Position numbers and translations under genes: made by a program. Of a stretch of DNA of 12,353 nucleotides, positions 1-7,618 are shown piece by piece. The DNA is from Pavlovales sp. CCMP2436 (lineage: Eukaryota > Haptophyta > Pavlovophyceae > Pavlovales): the NCBI GenBank assembly GCA_026770615.1, contig MU631739.1, positions 16,402 to 28,754 of the forward strand, in the 5' to 3' direction. Every line of letters begins with the position of its first letter. Position 1 is the stretch's first letter. The notes beneath the pieces are model-generated. The model was given only the letters and a program-made list of their open reading frames with translations. It had not been told where the DNA came from and made no database searches.

Positions 1-2
1 CG

Positions 3-707
3 AGCTACGCGCCGCCGCGTGTGCCCGCCCCGCGTGGCGGCTTCGCGGTGGGGCCGACAGCCTTGCTCGGCGGCGCGTCGCCGCAGTTTGCGAGCGCCCC
101 ATCGCACGGCGCCGGCCCGAGCGCGTGCAACAGCGGCCCGGTGTACATGCCGCCCGTACGCGCGTCCTCACACAGGCCGCGCAACTCGGAGCGGACCGTG
201 GTGGTGGACGGCGCGAATGTGGCCTACAACTACGCCGAATGTTTATCGGGCTGGACAGCGCAAGGCCCGCCCAACTTTTACGGGGCGCAGCTGTGCGCAG
301 TCGAGCTCGTGAAGATGGGCGCCTTCCCGTGCGTAGTGGTGCACAAGCGGTGGATGGCCGACTTCTCAGACAGGTACGCGGTGCACTCGCAGCAGTCGCA
401 AGCAGCGCTGGCCTGGCTGCGCGACGAAGGCTACCTCACGCTGACTCCGGGCGGTGCGGACGACGACTCTTTTTCCATCAGCTACGCGCAGCAGCAGCAG
501 GCGCCCATCGTAACCAACGACAAGTACAGCAACCACATGGAGCGCACCATCCTCTCTCGCGAGTTCGCGAAGCTCGCGCTGAACATGTACTCTTTCAGCG
601 CTGCGCGCGGTGACAAAATCTGGACGCCGGAGGAGCACGACCGACTCCCGTCCTACGTGCTGACGGGAATCATGGTCCCGCGCGCGGCAGGCAGGGATGT
701 TCGGTAG
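3..707 (+). CDS. NYN/PIN-like ribonuclease of the Zc3h12a (Regnase) type, 5'-partial
   Basis: The frame is open to the left edge of the window and has no convincing start, so only the C-terminal part is present; residues here count from the GTG at position 21. After a Gly/Ala/Pro/Ser-rich stretch (about residues 1-55) comes a Zc3h12a-like NYN domain (about 58-215). It begins VVVDGANVAYN (Asp63, Asn66), continues with DDDSFSISYA (acidic cluster 147-149), then IVTNDKYSNH (Asn166, Asp167), and ends NMYSF followed by a P/D-rich tail. These match the conserved acidic metal-binding positions and the 'S/TND-x-Y' and 'YSF' elements known from Regnase-type PIN-like endoribonucleases, so cleavage of single-stranded or stem-loop RNA is the likely activity. 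No CCCH zinc finger is visible in the part seen. Codons are strongly G/C-ended. It stops at TAG (705-707) right after the domain, which argues that TAG is a normal stop in this genome. The domain call is secure; the substrate and cellular role are unknown. Confidence 0.85.
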   Translation, partial: SYAPPRVPAPRGGFAVGPTALLGGASPQFASAPSHGAGPSACNSGPVYMPPVRASSHRPRNSERTVVVDGANVAYNYAECLSGWTAQGPPNFYGAQLCAVELVKMGAFPCVVVHKRWMADFSDRYAVHSQQSQAALAWLRDEGYLTLTPGGADDDSFSISYAQQQQAPIVTNDKYSNHMERTILSREFAKLALNMYSFSAARGDKIWTPEEHDRLPSYVLTGIMVPRAAGRDVR

Positions 708-1606
708 TACTGCGCCTGCACCGCCGAGTTCAGAGACCGCTCGCAATTAATCGACTGCTAACGAAGTTAGTTACGTATTTGGGAAAGACAGCGTACATTT
801 AGAGATGTGTAGCCTACTGTAGCTAGAGGTTTCGGTGATGTGTGAGATGCTTAGAGGGCATGCCTTTCTTACTGAGCCTCAAACTGAGCATTAATCTTCT
901 TACTTGGTCGGGCAATTAAACATAGAATAGCTACAAATCTGAACTATGCTCGCTTTCGGGCCCGCAGGAGCTTCGACGCGCGCGCGCGAGCTGCGTGGCC
1001 CAGTGCCGCAACCTGCTTGCGGATGAAAGACGTGTGCTTATGTGTGACGCAAAGGTGCCCACGTCGCGCCGCCGCCTTTTACTCCCGACGTCATCAGCAT
1101 GGACATTGGCATGTTTATTTCTTTAAACTACGACTTCCTTTAAAAATGAGGCAGCAGACAGTGGGTGGCGGAATCAGGTCGCGAGATTTCAATTGGAAAT
1201 ATCTCAAACGGTCGCAGGAAGGCAGCAGCGAGAATGTGATGGCACCTGCCGCGATGGCGTCATGCTTGGCGAAACTGCCCAGGATGGTAATGGTTCACTA
1301 CGGTAACAGTTGCCCCCGCCGCAGCGACGGTTAGTTGGGGTGACTACTGGTACAGCTGTCGTCAACTTGGTATTTTAATACGTCGCAGGCGACGTCGCTT
1401 AGCGCGCGCGAATCTGACCGTTGCCGGAGTAGCGCACAGGCAGCTTCGGCTTGTGCGAATCAGGATACACTACCGCAATGCCGACTCCCGCGAGTCCGAA
1501 GTGCAGCATGGCTGCGCAGACTACTCCACGCACGGAACGAGCGTAGCGAGTGCAAGGGCAGGAAAACAATCGCTAATATTACGGACCGTCACGGTATGAA
1601 TGTTAT
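708..1606. other. Intergenic stretch downstream of the NYN gene, no gene seen
   Basis: Base composition drops in GC directly after the stop codon, as expected for a 3' untranslated or intergenic region. An ATTAAA hexamer at 915-920 could serve as a polyadenylation signal, but this is weak. A short alternating CG run lies near 976-987. The longest open frame (about 1017-1334, +) lacks an ATG start, resembles no protein family I know, and shows no codon bias like the NYN gene. I see nothing else supportable. Confidence 0.5.
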
Positions 1607-1656
1607 AAGGCCCATTCCAAACAGCTTTTTCGACAGTTATTCCTGGGAATTCCTGG
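1607..1656 (+). repeat. Left terminal inverted repeat of the decayed transposon
   Basis: It pairs with 2568-2626 in inverted orientation; the shared core is AGCTTTTTCGACA followed by TTATTCCTGG. A second partial copy of the core, TTCCAAACAGCTTTTTT, recurs in direct orientation at 1706-1722, suggesting subterminal repetition inside the element. Confidence 0.75.
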
Positions 1657-1761
1657 CTACAAATTTCAATTCCTGGCGTACAATTTGACGTCAGTGAGAC
1701 CTCCGTTCCAAACAGCTTTTTTATTTTTTGCATTTCGCGCGAATCGAATTTCAAAATCCCG

Positions 1762-2427
1762 TCAAATCGATGGTGAACACCCGGACGGCACACTTCCGCG
1801 TCGCTCGCAGTTCACGCAGGGACGCGCAGCAGCACCCATCTTCAGCGCGACCTGGCCGTCGTCAAGGACGTCTAGGTTTTGGATGATCGCATCAGCGCAC
1901 TTCTCCGCATGAGCCGCTACCCGCCTGCCTCGTCGAGCAGGTGGCTGAGTGGTGCGCTAGGTCAAGCGGGAGGCCTCGGCCGCCCACTCGGAGTCGCGCC
2001 GCTCGCGGTCCGCCTTCTCCACCTCCGCTTGGCGCGCACGTCCGTGTCGTCTGTGCGCTTCTCGTCGTAGCGCCGGGCGCGGAGGTCCTCGCGCCGAGCT
2101 TGTCGAGCGCGTTCGGCTCGTCCAGGACGCGCTGACGCTCGGCCGCCCACTCCTGCTCACGCTCATGCCGGCGTTCCAACCTGTCCTCGCGCTTCTCCAT
2201 GTCGCGCAGCCGGTCCGAGTACTCGTGCTCGTCCGCGCGCTCGCGGTCGCGCGCCTCGCGCTTGCGGGCGAGCGCGCGCTCGGCCGGCCGGAGCGGCGCG
2301 CTCGCGCTCGCGCAGGCGCGGGTCCTCATTCGCGAACGTCGTCGTCGTTGTACCCTCTCATTGGCCGCCTGCCGCCCTCACCGTCCTCGCCGTCCTCTCC
2401 GCCCGTGCTGTTCTCAGCCTTCTCCAT
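1762..2427 (-). pseudogene. Broken transposon protein with a highly charged helical region
   Basis: Read on the minus strand from an ATG at 2427, the protein-like signal changes frame several times. It starts MEKAENSTGGEDGEDGEGG and reaches NDDDVRE before a stop at 2326-2328, then continues in another frame as EDPRLRERERA. Next comes a long Arg/Glu-rich stretch (REARDRERADEHEY, RLRDMEKREDRLERRHERE, QEWAAERQRVLDE; about 2100-2280), then RRYDEKRTDDTDVRAKR, then VEKADRERRDSEWAAEASRL before a stop at 1957-1959. The tail is AEKCADAIIQNLDVLDDGQVALKMG-like and ends at TGA 1762-1764. At least four frame switches and two in-frame stops are needed, so it is dead. The composition suggests a long amphipathic or coiled-coil segment, as in the C-terminal part of Myb/SANT-type accessory proteins of some DNA transposons; that family link is inference only. 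Confidence 0.6.
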
Positions 2428-2470
2428 GCCGCACCGTGGATTTGAGCTACAAACTAGGATTGTGGGCCGA

Positions 2471-2491
2471 TTTTTTTTTTTTTTTTTTTTT
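2471..2491. repeat. Homopolymer tract of 21 T
   Basis: Uninterrupted run of 21 T inside the right part of the transposon, flanked by GGGCCGA and GAAATTGAAATTCC. Because the element has inverted termini, this is more likely simple-sequence expansion than a retroposon poly(A) tail; no LINE or SINE features accompany it. Confidence 0.9.
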
Positions 2492-2567
2492 GAAATTGAA
2501 ATTCCTGCAGGAAAATCCTTGAAACGCGTAGAAAATGGCATTTTCAATTATCGGCGCCAATTCCTGG

Positions 2568-2626
2568 CCAGGAATTCAATTCTGACCAGGAATAATTGTC
2601 GAAAAAGCTGTTGGAATATGGGCCTT
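2568..2626 (-). repeat. Right terminal inverted repeat of the decayed transposon
   Basis: It reads as the reverse complement of the left end, with small indels, finishing GGGCCTT at 2620-2626. Just inside it is an 18-bp perfect palindrome, AATTCCTGGCCAGGAATT (2559-2576), built from the same ATTCCTGG motif that repeats in both ends. Confidence 0.75.
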
Positions 2627-2689
2627 TACAGTTAAAATTGCGGCTCGCAAATCGGAGCCATGTCGGGTCAAGGGACATGATGAGCGCGC

Positions 2690-3330
2690 AGCAGGGGCTG
2701 ACTGCGGTCAGGCTTGCTCAACCCGAGCCAGTCGTGTCGATTGGGTGGAAAGGCCACGTGGCGGCTCGGGAGACACAGGTGCGCGCGGGCGCAGCCGGCA
2801 AGAAGCCCAGAGGGTGCGCTCGTCTCAGTCACACGGGAACCTGAGGGGAGCGCGGGGGGGGCGACCACCGAGTGGAGGAGCCGGGTGGCAGCCAGGGCGA
2901 GCCAGGGGGCTCGCCTGGCACGGCAACTAACGGGAAAGCCGAGCAGGGAGGCTCGACCGGGTCCCAAGGTGGGATGGCCAGGATGGCCCGTGCTTGCCTC
3001 AGTCACACGGGAACCTGAGAGGTGTGCGCGGGGGCCGAGTAGCAGCAAGGATGGGCCACGTGCTGGACACCCCATGAGGGTGGGTGCAGTGTGGCCTGCG
3101 GAGTGGGCACTGGAGGCCGGGCCGGCTAAGGCCGGCAGCCCAACCCGCGCTACATGGCGGAGCGCGGAGGGGAGAGCCAGATGGCCAGGAGGGCCCGCGC
3201 TTGCCTCAGTCATACGGGAACCTGAGAGGTGTGCGCGGGGGCCGAGTGGCAGCAAAGATGGGCCACGTGCTGGACACCCCATGAGGGAGGGCGCGGTGTG
3301 GCATGCGGAATGGGCACTGGAGGGCGGGCT
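2690..3330. repeat. Minisatellite block 1: GC-rich units about 174 and 207 bp apart
   Basis: A unit beginning with TCAGTCACACGGGAACCTGAG occurs three times, at about 2822, 2996 and 3203. The last two copies (2996-3120 and 3203-3327) differ at only 9 of 125 positions and contain GGGCCACGTGCTGGACACCC. Spacings of 174 and 207 bp are multiples of three, so long frames stay open on both strands (2714-3457 + and 2668-3429 -). The substitutions are a mix: in the + frame four of nine are silent. I therefore treat the frames as a by-product of high GC and not as genes. Confidence 0.85.
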
Positions 3331-4075
3331 GGAGCCCGGCCGTGCGCAGAGGGCGGTGTTCAGGCGAGTCAGCGCCTGTGCGGACGGCGAACCCAGCCGA
3401 TTGACGCTGGGGGGCGAAATGGAGCCCATTCACCGGTCACTGGAGGTCGGCTGTTGAGCCCGGCCGGGGCGCAAGGAGCGATAGCTCAGGCGGGTCCCAC
3501 GGCGGGCGCCTGGACGGGGCAGGTGGGCCCAGGACGAACGCCGGGGGCAGACGGCGAACCCAGCCAGCCGGACGCTAGAGGGCGGGCTGGAGCCCGTTCA
3601 CTGGGCACTGGAGGTCGGGCTGTTGAGCCCGGCCGGTTCGCAAGGAGCGACAACTCAAGTGGATTCCAAGGTTGGGCGCCTGGCGGGGCAGGCGGACCCC
3701 AGGATAGGGCGCCGGGCGGGGGGCGAGCCCGGGCGGTTGGACACTGGAGGGCGGGCTGGAGCCCGGCCGTGCGCAGAGGGCGGTGTCCAAGCGATTTGGC
3801 GCCGGTGCGGACGGCGAACCCAGCCGGATGGACGCTGGAAGGCAAGCTGGAGCCCATTCACCGGACACTTGAGGTCGGGCTGTTGAGCCCGGCCGGTGCG
3901 CAAGGAGCGACAGCTTAGGGGGGTCTCACGGTTGGCGCCTGGGCGGGATAGGTGGGCCCAAGACGAACGCCGGGGGCGGACGGCCAGCCAGCTGGACGCT
4001 GGAGGGCGGGCTGGAGCCCATACACTGGGCACTGGAGGTCGGGCTGTTGAGCCCGGCCGGTTCGCAAGAGCGACA
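3315..4075. repeat. Minisatellite block 2: higher-order repeat, period about 425 bp
   Basis: Three different subunits follow one another and the whole series repeats. Subunit X (CACTGGAGGGCGGGCTGGAG...) is at 3315 and again at 3742. Subunit Y (GGTCGG(G)CTGTTGAGCCCGG after CAC) is at 3438 and again at 3866. Subunit Z (CACTGGAGGTCGGGCTGTTG...) is at 3606 and again at 4030. The offsets are 427, 428 and 424 bp, so the copies arose by duplication of a multi-unit block and not of a single unit. Motifs such as GCGGACGGCGAACCCAGCC recur in it. Open frames crossing it on both strands follow the repeats and are not conserved genes. Confidence 0.85.
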
Positions 4076-4404
4076 GATCAGGTGGATCCCAGGACGGGCG
4101 CCGGGGTGGGGCCCATCCGGTTGCAGCAGCCCGGGGAGACGAGCGCCGCAGTGGTGCAATTATTTTTCGGGCAAGCTCAGGCGGACCCAAGGATGAGAAG
4201 GGCCGCGACGCGGTGGACGGGGCGGAGATGGTCGAGGAGGGTGCCCCTTGAGGGGGACGCGGCGCGCGGTACACCCATGATGGGGGCGCGGCTGTCGCCG
4301 AGGAAGCGCAGCTTTCGGTCCACCCATGACGGGGGCGCGGCTGTTATGCGCTTGGGCGGGCTCGGCAGCGCAGGCGGTCCCCACGGTCGGGCGCCCAGGG
4401 CGTG
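4076..4404. repeat. Degenerate end of the minisatellite, with a 24-bp direct repeat
   Basis: Repeat fragments continue (GGCGGACCCAAGGAT, CGGGCGCC) but no longer keep a regular period. Within it, CACCCATGAYGGGGGCGCGG plus CTGT appears at 4272-4295 and 4321-4344, 49 bp apart. No gene is supportable here. Confidence 0.6.
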
Positions 4405-5130
4405 ATCAGAGGGAGGCGTGTGTCGTCCTTGGTCGCTCTCTAGTGTTCGAGAGCGGGCCCGCATTGGGCGATGCCATCAGTGGTTGATCGGGATACGTGA
4501 GAGGTACTCCCTCCGGTCACATATAATGAGGATGGGGGTTATTATTATTAGTGAGATTGCAATGATGTAGTAATGGATTAGTGGGGCCGTCTAGGTTGGA
4601 GGCCCGGGACGAGGAGTAGGACGGAGAATGAGTCCTCTTACTCGCTCGCTTTCTAGCGTCTGCCGAGGGTGGTAAGTCGCCAGGGGCGTGGAGTTGCTAG
4701 TATATGCCCGCGTTGTTGTGGGCATAGAAATTCTGAGGACAGTGTACTCCCTTCTCGCTATATCTCTGCCCGTTGGGTAAGAGCACGGTATACGGATACC
4801 CGCAACCAAGGTCATTGTGGGGTGGCACGATAACGGGAGGATGTGCTCCATGATGCGTGGTCTCTGTCGGTAGGAGAGCGCCTGAAATTTACGAGAGGGT
4901 TAACTTATTAACTTAAGTAGAGGATGCTAGTTCGCAGTGGGCGCCGGGACGGGAGGCCTTGGCGCTCCCGTCCCGCTCTCTATTGTGTGGAAGTGCGCGG
5001 TACGCCAACGGCGATAAGCTCTGTGGGTTCGGTGACGGGAGGCACGGGTGCTCCCTGCTCATTCTCGATCGTTGAGAAATAGTCGCCCGTGATTAACTAG
5101 GACGCTAAGTCACACTGGGCACGGTGAAGG
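4405..5130. repeat. Array of diverged double-hairpin repeats, left block
   Basis: Copies of a unit of roughly 85-100 bp are recognisable. Each has a first hairpin of the form GGGAGGC...GCTCCC and a second of the form GCTCTC...GAGAGC, often followed by ATTAACTA. Clear copies: the second hairpin CGCTCTC/GAGAGCG at 4434-4455; a weaker unit at 4835-4880; ACGGGAG/CTCCCGT at 4949-4971, followed by GCTCTCTATTGTGTGG; GGGAG/CTCCC at 5037-5055 with TTCTC/GAGAA at 5062-5078. Between 4480 and 4830 the copies are very diverged. The stretch 4962-4989 matches 8863-8890 in the right block with one difference. No open reading frame in this stretch looks coding. Confidence 0.65.
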
Positions 5131-5320
5131 GAGGCTTGAGCTACTTTCGTTTCGATTCCTTACTGGATGAAAAAACAGCTGTCGCAAAGGAATGTTCGGC
5201 CCAGACCGTGTGCTGTCGCAGATATGCCTTCCAGAGGCCCTCCGGGGGCCCTCCTGGGGGGCCCCTACCCGGGGGGGGTCTTGACAGACAGTTGTCCTGC
5301 CCGAACAGGGTGGTCTTGAA
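5131..5320. other. Unassigned stretch with GC-rich inverted segments
   Basis: The first part is of ordinary composition and short frames are open on both strands, none recognisable. A run of about 55 bp (5226-5280) is nearly all G and C with inverted pieces (GGGGCCC ... GGGCCCC) ending in eight G. I see no gene. Confidence 0.4.
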
Positions 5321-5744
5321 TTCTGAACATATACGTGTAACCCTTCAACGGCATAAAACAACCCCTGGCGGGGGCCAGCTCCCGCACTCCCGGCCTGCGG
5401 CGCTTAAATTCTTTTGTGTAGACAGTAGATTCTGAACGTACGTGTAACCCATTAACGGCATAAAATAGCCTCTGGCGGGGGCCAGCCCCTGCACCCCCGG
5501 CCTGCGGCGCTTGCATACAGCAGATTCTGAACGTAGGTGTAAATGTAGCCCATTAACGGCATAGAATAGCCTCTGGTGGGAGCCAGCCCTCGCACCCCCG
5601 GCCTGCGGCGCTTAAATTCTTTTGTGTAGACAGCAGATTCTGAACGTACGTGTAACCCATTAACGGCATAAAATAGCCTCAGGCGGGGGCCAGCCCCCGC
5701 ACCCTCGGCCTGCGGCGCTTAAATTCTTCTGTGTAGACAGCAGA
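5321..5744. repeat. Four-copy tandem repeat, unit about 95-113 bp
   Basis: Each copy begins TTCTGAACGTACGTGTAACC, continues CATTAACGGCATAAAATAGC, then a G-run/C-run inverted segment, then CCGGCCTGCGGCGCTTAAAT, and ends GTGTAGACAGCAGA. Copies run 5321-5429, 5430-5524, 5525-5637 and 5638-5744 (109, 95, 113 and 107 bp). The short copy lacks the AAATTCTTTTGTGTAG part; the third has a small insertion after GTGTAA. The central inverted segment is perfect in copy 4 (GCGGGGGC CA GCCCCCGC, 5683-5700) and eroded in the others. Unit lengths are not multiples of three, so short frames across it are not genes. Confidence 0.9.
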
Positions 5745-6101
5745 TGAGCAGCGATGGTCGTCGGAGCGCCCGGGACTGGTCGATCCTTGGTAGAAATCGA
5801 CGAGCCGATGCCGGTCAGCCGGTGCATTCAGTCCGAAGAGCAGAAGCCGGCGCTCCGGGCATAGTCGCGGCGAGCGGGTATAGTCGCTGCGAGCATACGT
5901 CATCGTCGTCGCCCATCGGGATGGCTTGCCCGCCAGCGAGAGAGGGTGGGAGAGCAAGTCGAACGCCTTCACCCAAAAGTCCGCGTAGGATGCACCGAAA
6001 CGCGCCTTGGGCCCTGTCGCCCGCGTGCGGCGCGCACCCGACGCGCGGGCGCGGGCGGGCGCGAGCGCGCTTAACGGGCATGATCGTCGATCGCGGTTTG
6101 C
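5679..6101 (-). CDS. Weak candidate exon, unknown protein
   Basis: The minus strand is open for 140 codons between a TGA at 6102-6104 and a stop at 5679-5681, with no ATG near its start. Its middle reads like a real protein (FGASYADFWVKAFDLLSHP, then RWATTMTYARSDYTRSP and LLLFGLNAPADRHRLVDFY), while its last part runs into copy 4 of the tandem repeat. An overlapping minus frame upstream contains GGELRAEQTAIDDHAR before a stop, as if a longer gene had been frameshifted. A plus-strand frame (5744-6511) overlaps it, but is Arg/Ser/Pro-rich in the way expected of an antisense shadow in GC-rich DNA. I recognise no family and cannot exclude that none of these is coding. Confidence 0.2.
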   Translation of the reverse strand, partial: ANRDRRSCPLSALAPARARASGARRTRATGPKARFGASYADFWVKAFDLLSHPLSLAGKPSRWATTMTYARSDYTRSPRLCPERRLLLFGLNAPADRHRLVDFYQGSTSPGRSDDHRCSSAVYTEEFKRRRPRVRGLAPA

Positions 6102-6104
6102 TCA

Positions 6105-6655
6105 GCACGCAGCTCGCCACCCACCAAAGCGGCCCGCGGATGAGCCGCGCTCCGTGTACAGCCGAGAGCGACGCCCGTGATACGCTTGGGCCCAAACCGG
6201 CCCCCATCTTGGTGGCCGTCACGGCGGTGGCGAGCGTCGGGCGGGCCGGGGCCCAGCAGTGCGGTGCGAGAGAGGATGGAACCCCGCGCCCCGCCCGCAG
6301 CGCGCACCAGGATCTGTCGCCGCCTCGGCGCGCGTGGAGCAGTGGCCGGCAAGAATCGCCAGAACGAGGGGTAATACGGCCGTTTCTTGCACAGCGCGCG
6401 CGCGGACGAGGCTCCCGTCGGAGGGCGAGGCGATGCCGCAGAACTAGAGCACGTTGTGTTTCCGTAGAGCCACGCGCACCAACGCGCGGTGGCCGACGAG
6501 TGCCGCTGTAGCTGATAGGCTCAGACCTTCATTCACAGTGGAGCACGCTGCCTGCAGCAGAGCCCATGCAGGCTGCCGCTCCGAATTTTAAATTCCCATT
6601 TTCAAAAGAGGCTGCGCAAGGGGGCTACGCTGCAAGCAGCGCAAGCCTCACAAAA
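6105..6655. other. GC-rich stretch without an assignable gene
   Basis: Long frames overlap on both strands here because stop codons are rare at this composition; none has a recognisable motif. From about 6520 to 6655 composition falls and includes CTGCAAGCAGCGCAAGCC-type short repeats (CTGCCTGCAGCAG near 6548, CTGCAAGCAGCG near 6629). Nothing further can be supported. Confidence 0.4.
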
Positions 6656-6683
6656 CGTGTGTGTAAGTTTCTAGTTAAAAGTC

Positions 6684-6742
6684 CGTCCCCGAGAGGATCT
6701 CACTGGATTTAAGTGTTGAAAAACACTCAGATCCAGGGATCC
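6684..6742. promoter_or_regulatory. Conserved hairpin at the 3' end of copy A
   Basis: GTCCGTCCCC is followed by a stem with arms AGTGTT and AACACT closed by GAAA, extended by GGAT/ATCC across a 3-nt internal loop. The same arrangement stands at the end of copy B. It overlaps the last codons and region after the stop of copy A on the minus strand, so it could be a 3' processing or termination structure, or simply part of the duplicated unit's end. No function is shown. Confidence 0.4.
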
Positions 6743-7512
6743 ACCCCGAGCACACGGATACCGTCCCCACCGCTGATCAGTTCAGCCACACGACAATCGA
6801 CGACTGACGACTCTCGACTGGCGCGCTGACCGACCTCCACTGCTCTCCCTCGCGTCGTCTGAAAATGCAGCACCGTCTGCGAGCACGGCCCACCTTCGCG
6901 CATCCCAAACATTACTTCCTCGCTAGCCTGGCACGCATATGTTGAGATCTTCGCCCCGGGGGGCAAAAACCACAAATATGCGCGGCTTATTTGCTGGCCC
7001 ATTCTATCCCACCCCTTGACGGGGGTGGGCCTCGGGCGCAGGACTTTGGGTTGCGGGATGTGGCAGGCTTGTTGGCTCATGTTTGCGTCCTGAAGACTTT
7101 GAGCTTGCTGGCTCATGTTTGGTTTAGGTTTCTTGTCGCCCGAGTGGTGTGACAGCGAAGGTGACTGGCCGGTTTCAAGGGCCCGTTTGGTTGCTGAGCG
7201 TAGTGTGCGTGAGTGGTGCATGAATATGACGGACTTGTCATAGATCAGTGCGTGCATGCGTGACGGGCCTGCTGCGGATTCGTGGTTTATGGAGGGACTG
7301 GCTGGTCCTGTTTTGGGTTCGGTGGGACTGGCTGCTCTTGGTATTAATGAGGTTTTGGTTCGAGACGGTCTCCGGTTGCGTTTTTCCACGTTTGATGTGC
7401 GTAAGCGTTGCTGGCCGTGGCTGGGCCTGAGGGTGGGCTTCGGCTGCATAGAGGGTATGGTTGGGTTTACACCTGTTAATGAATCTGCATTATTCGTAGG
7501 TTGGTTGCGCAT
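6727..7512 (-). CDS. Unrecognised basic, repeat-motif protein, intact member of a tandem pair (copy A)
   Basis: The 261-codon minus frame starts at an ATG (7512) and ends at TGA 6727-6729 after GGDGIRVLGVDPWI. The N-terminal two thirds are rich in Pro, Ser, Thr, Lys and Arg and probably disordered. They contain HHSRTLRSATKRALETG and a short duplicated phrase, NMSQQA, twice. The C-terminal part is more structured-looking (LRPRPTPVKGWDRMG, ISRAYLWFLPPGAKIS, ELISGGDGIRVLG). The downstream neighbour on the plus map (7619-8696) is a paralogue in the same orientation. Aligned motif copies differ mainly at silent positions (the Leu of TLRS is CTA, CTG or TTG; the Arg of KR is CGG, CGA or CGC), which supports this strand and frame over the overlapping plus frame at 7256-7765. 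The frame stays open upstream towards about 7620, so an upstream exon or other start is possible. Function unknown. Confidence 0.5.
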   Translation of the reverse strand: MRNQPTNNADSLTGVNPTIPSMQPKPTLRPSHGQQRLRTSNVEKRNRRPSRTKTSLIPRAASPTEPKTGPASPSINHESAAGPSRMHALIYDKSVIFMHHSRTLRSATKRALETGQSPSLSHHSGDKKPKPNMSQQAQSLQDANMSQQACHIPQPKVLRPRPTPVKGWDRMGQQISRAYLWFLPPGAKISTYACQASEEVMFGMREGGPCSQTVLHFQTTRGRAVEVGQRASRESSVVDCRVAELISGGDGIRVLGVDPWI

Positions 7513-7618
7513 CAGGCATCTTCGTTTTGCAGGGGTGGTCAGTGCACTGACAGTGTCCGTTGGGGGTATGGGCTCTTGCTGTATAGGTAGTATGGCCGTT
7601 GGGGATATGTGTAAATAT

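Larger units (their letters stand above)
1607..2626. mobile_element. Decayed DNA transposon with terminal inverted repeats, about 1.02 kb
   Basis: The two ends are inverted copies of each other. The left end begins AAGGCCCATTCCAAACAGC and the reverse complement of the right end begins AAGGCCCATATTCCAACAGC. Both continue with CTTTTTCGACA and ATTATTCCTGG-like sequence for about 50-60 bp with a few indels. Inside each end the motif ATTCCTGG recurs, and on the right it forms the palindrome at 2559-2576. The interior carries a broken minus-strand protein (1762-2427). The size, the GGCCC-type ends and a charged-helix accessory protein would fit a non-autonomous PIF/Harbinger-like element, but no target-site duplication is clear: flanks read ...GTTAT and TACAG..., so the exact boundary and superfamily remain open. 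No transposase with a DDE signature is present, so the copy is not autonomous. Confidence 0.75.

Noticed and set aside
1521..1793. 90-codon minus-strand frame across the left transposon end
   Set aside because: It crosses the terminal inverted repeat and flanking DNA and contains no domain-like sequence.
2714..3457. Long open frames on both strands through the minisatellite, as possible repeat proteins
   Set aside because: Both strands are open at once, which follows from high GC and unit lengths divisible by three; substitutions between units show no silent-site excess.
3229..4032. Several frames of 70-230 codons on both strands through the second repeat block
   Set aside because: They follow the repeat units, overlap each other, and the unit spacings of 260 and 164 bp break any consistent reading frame.
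5321..5744. CRISPR-like array (four repeats with similar spacing)
   Set aside because: The repeats are about 100 bp and directly adjacent with no unique spacers, and the genome looks eukaryotic; it is an ordinary tandem repeat.
5744..6511. 255-codon plus-strand frame with an ATG start
   Set aside because: Arg/Ser/Pro-rich composition typical of antisense or non-coding GC-rich DNA, no recognisable motif, and it overlaps more protein-like minus-strand segments.
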